From: Cymbidium sinense
Taxonomy: Eukaryota; Streptophyta; Magnoliopsida; Asparagales; Orchidaceae
DNA length: 64,000 bases
Direction of reading: 5' to 3'
Assembly: GCA_021442155.1 (NCBI GenBank)
Contig: CM038221.1
Coordinates: 25,419,906-25,483,905, forward strand
Part shown: piece after piece, positions 63,560 to 64,000 of the stretch
Position numbering within the stretch: position 1 is the stretch's first letter
Layout: every line of letters starts with the position of its first letter
Translations under genes and position numbers: made by a program
Notes under the pieces: generated by a model
What the model was told of the DNA's origin: nothing
The model's input: the letters and a program-made list of their open reading frames with translations, nothing else
Database searches by the model: none

Positions 63560-64000
63560 AAGGAAAGAAAACTCTTGTCTAAGCCCAGGGAAATTGACTA
63601 TCCAACAAGGTATGACTAATTTTTTTTTTCTTCTTTTGTTTGATAATACTTTTAAGTAGCATACCATACTGCCATTTTTCTTTATGATAGAAACATATTT
63701 GCGAATGCTCTACCCTTACATTTACCATGGGAAAAATGTAGTTGCACCTTCTGTCTTTGCATACTTGGAGGCATCTTTTTCTCATGTGGCTGAATAGTAC
63801 AACAGAAGCCATAGACGCCAAGTTTGCTTTTTTTATAGGCTGATATTCTTATTAACTTCACTCAGTACATAATTCATCAGTTTTTGATGATAGAACTACT
63901 TACCAACAAAAACTTGTATGTCGTTTTTGATGATAGAACTACTTACCAACAAAAACTTGTATGTCGCAGTGAATTGTGGATTGAAGTTATTTGCGTTGAT
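63560..64000 (+). other. 3' untranslated/downstream region of the PPR gene
   Basis: A donor-like AACAAG|GTATGA at 63,604-63,615 soon after the stop suggests a 3'-UTR intron, common in PPR genes. No other gene is visible; the 80-codon minus-strand frame has no domain. Confidence 0.4.
63881..63966 (+). repeat. Exact 43-bp tandem duplication
   Basis: Copies 63,881-63,923 and 63,924-63,966 (start TTTTTGATGATAGAACTAC) are identical, so this is a recent duplication. Confidence 0.97.

Overview
This window is nuclear DNA from a flowering plant. It is AT-rich, full of nested and decayed transposable elements, and has one clearly intact gene: a P-type pentatricopeptide-repeat (PPR) protein at the right end (61,051-63,559). 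The PPR family, plant-type RTE, hAT, Ty1/copia and Tat/Ogre-like Ty3/gypsy elements, and plant 5S rRNA sequences all point to an angiosperm. I cannot name the species.

Left part (1-20,309): remains of very large Ty3/gypsy retrotransposons. Positions 1-1,665 are a row of about 19 hairpins whose stems stay paired while their sequence changes. Positions 1,770-5,490 form a large inverted repeat made of the 3' ends of two LTRs lying back to back. A dead integrase gene follows (5,500-6,600). It is interrupted just downstream by a 2-kb RTE-type LINE with a 14-bp target-site duplication, and then come 3' noncoding tandem repeats and a 7.1-kb LTR (11,383-18,495). A second, inverted LTR fragment ends at 20,309.

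Middle part (20,310-42,718): a relic tandem array of 5S ribosomal DNA on the minus strand. About 26 recognisable 5S gene copies or fragments lie roughly 440-500 bp apart, separated by a shared spacer. All are degenerate. The array is interrupted by an unclassified 4.65-kb insertion that splits one 5S copy (22,411-27,065) and by a nearly full-length, inverted gypsy LTR (27,536-33,273). I consider this fossil 5S array the most striking content of the window.

Right part (42,719-64,000): another 7.4-kb gypsy LTR (43,087-50,487), a probable 3.4-kb solo LTR of a Ty1/copia element (50,778-54,222), and a complete but dead 5.6-kb hAT transposon (55,179-60,803) carrying a BED-finger/hAT transposase pseudogene and an internal tandem repeat. 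The PPR gene starts only about 250 bp beyond the hAT end. Its best gene model needs a 49-nt intron.

Apart from the PPR gene, I see no functional protein-coding gene. Most open reading frames come from simple repeats or random AT-rich sequence.
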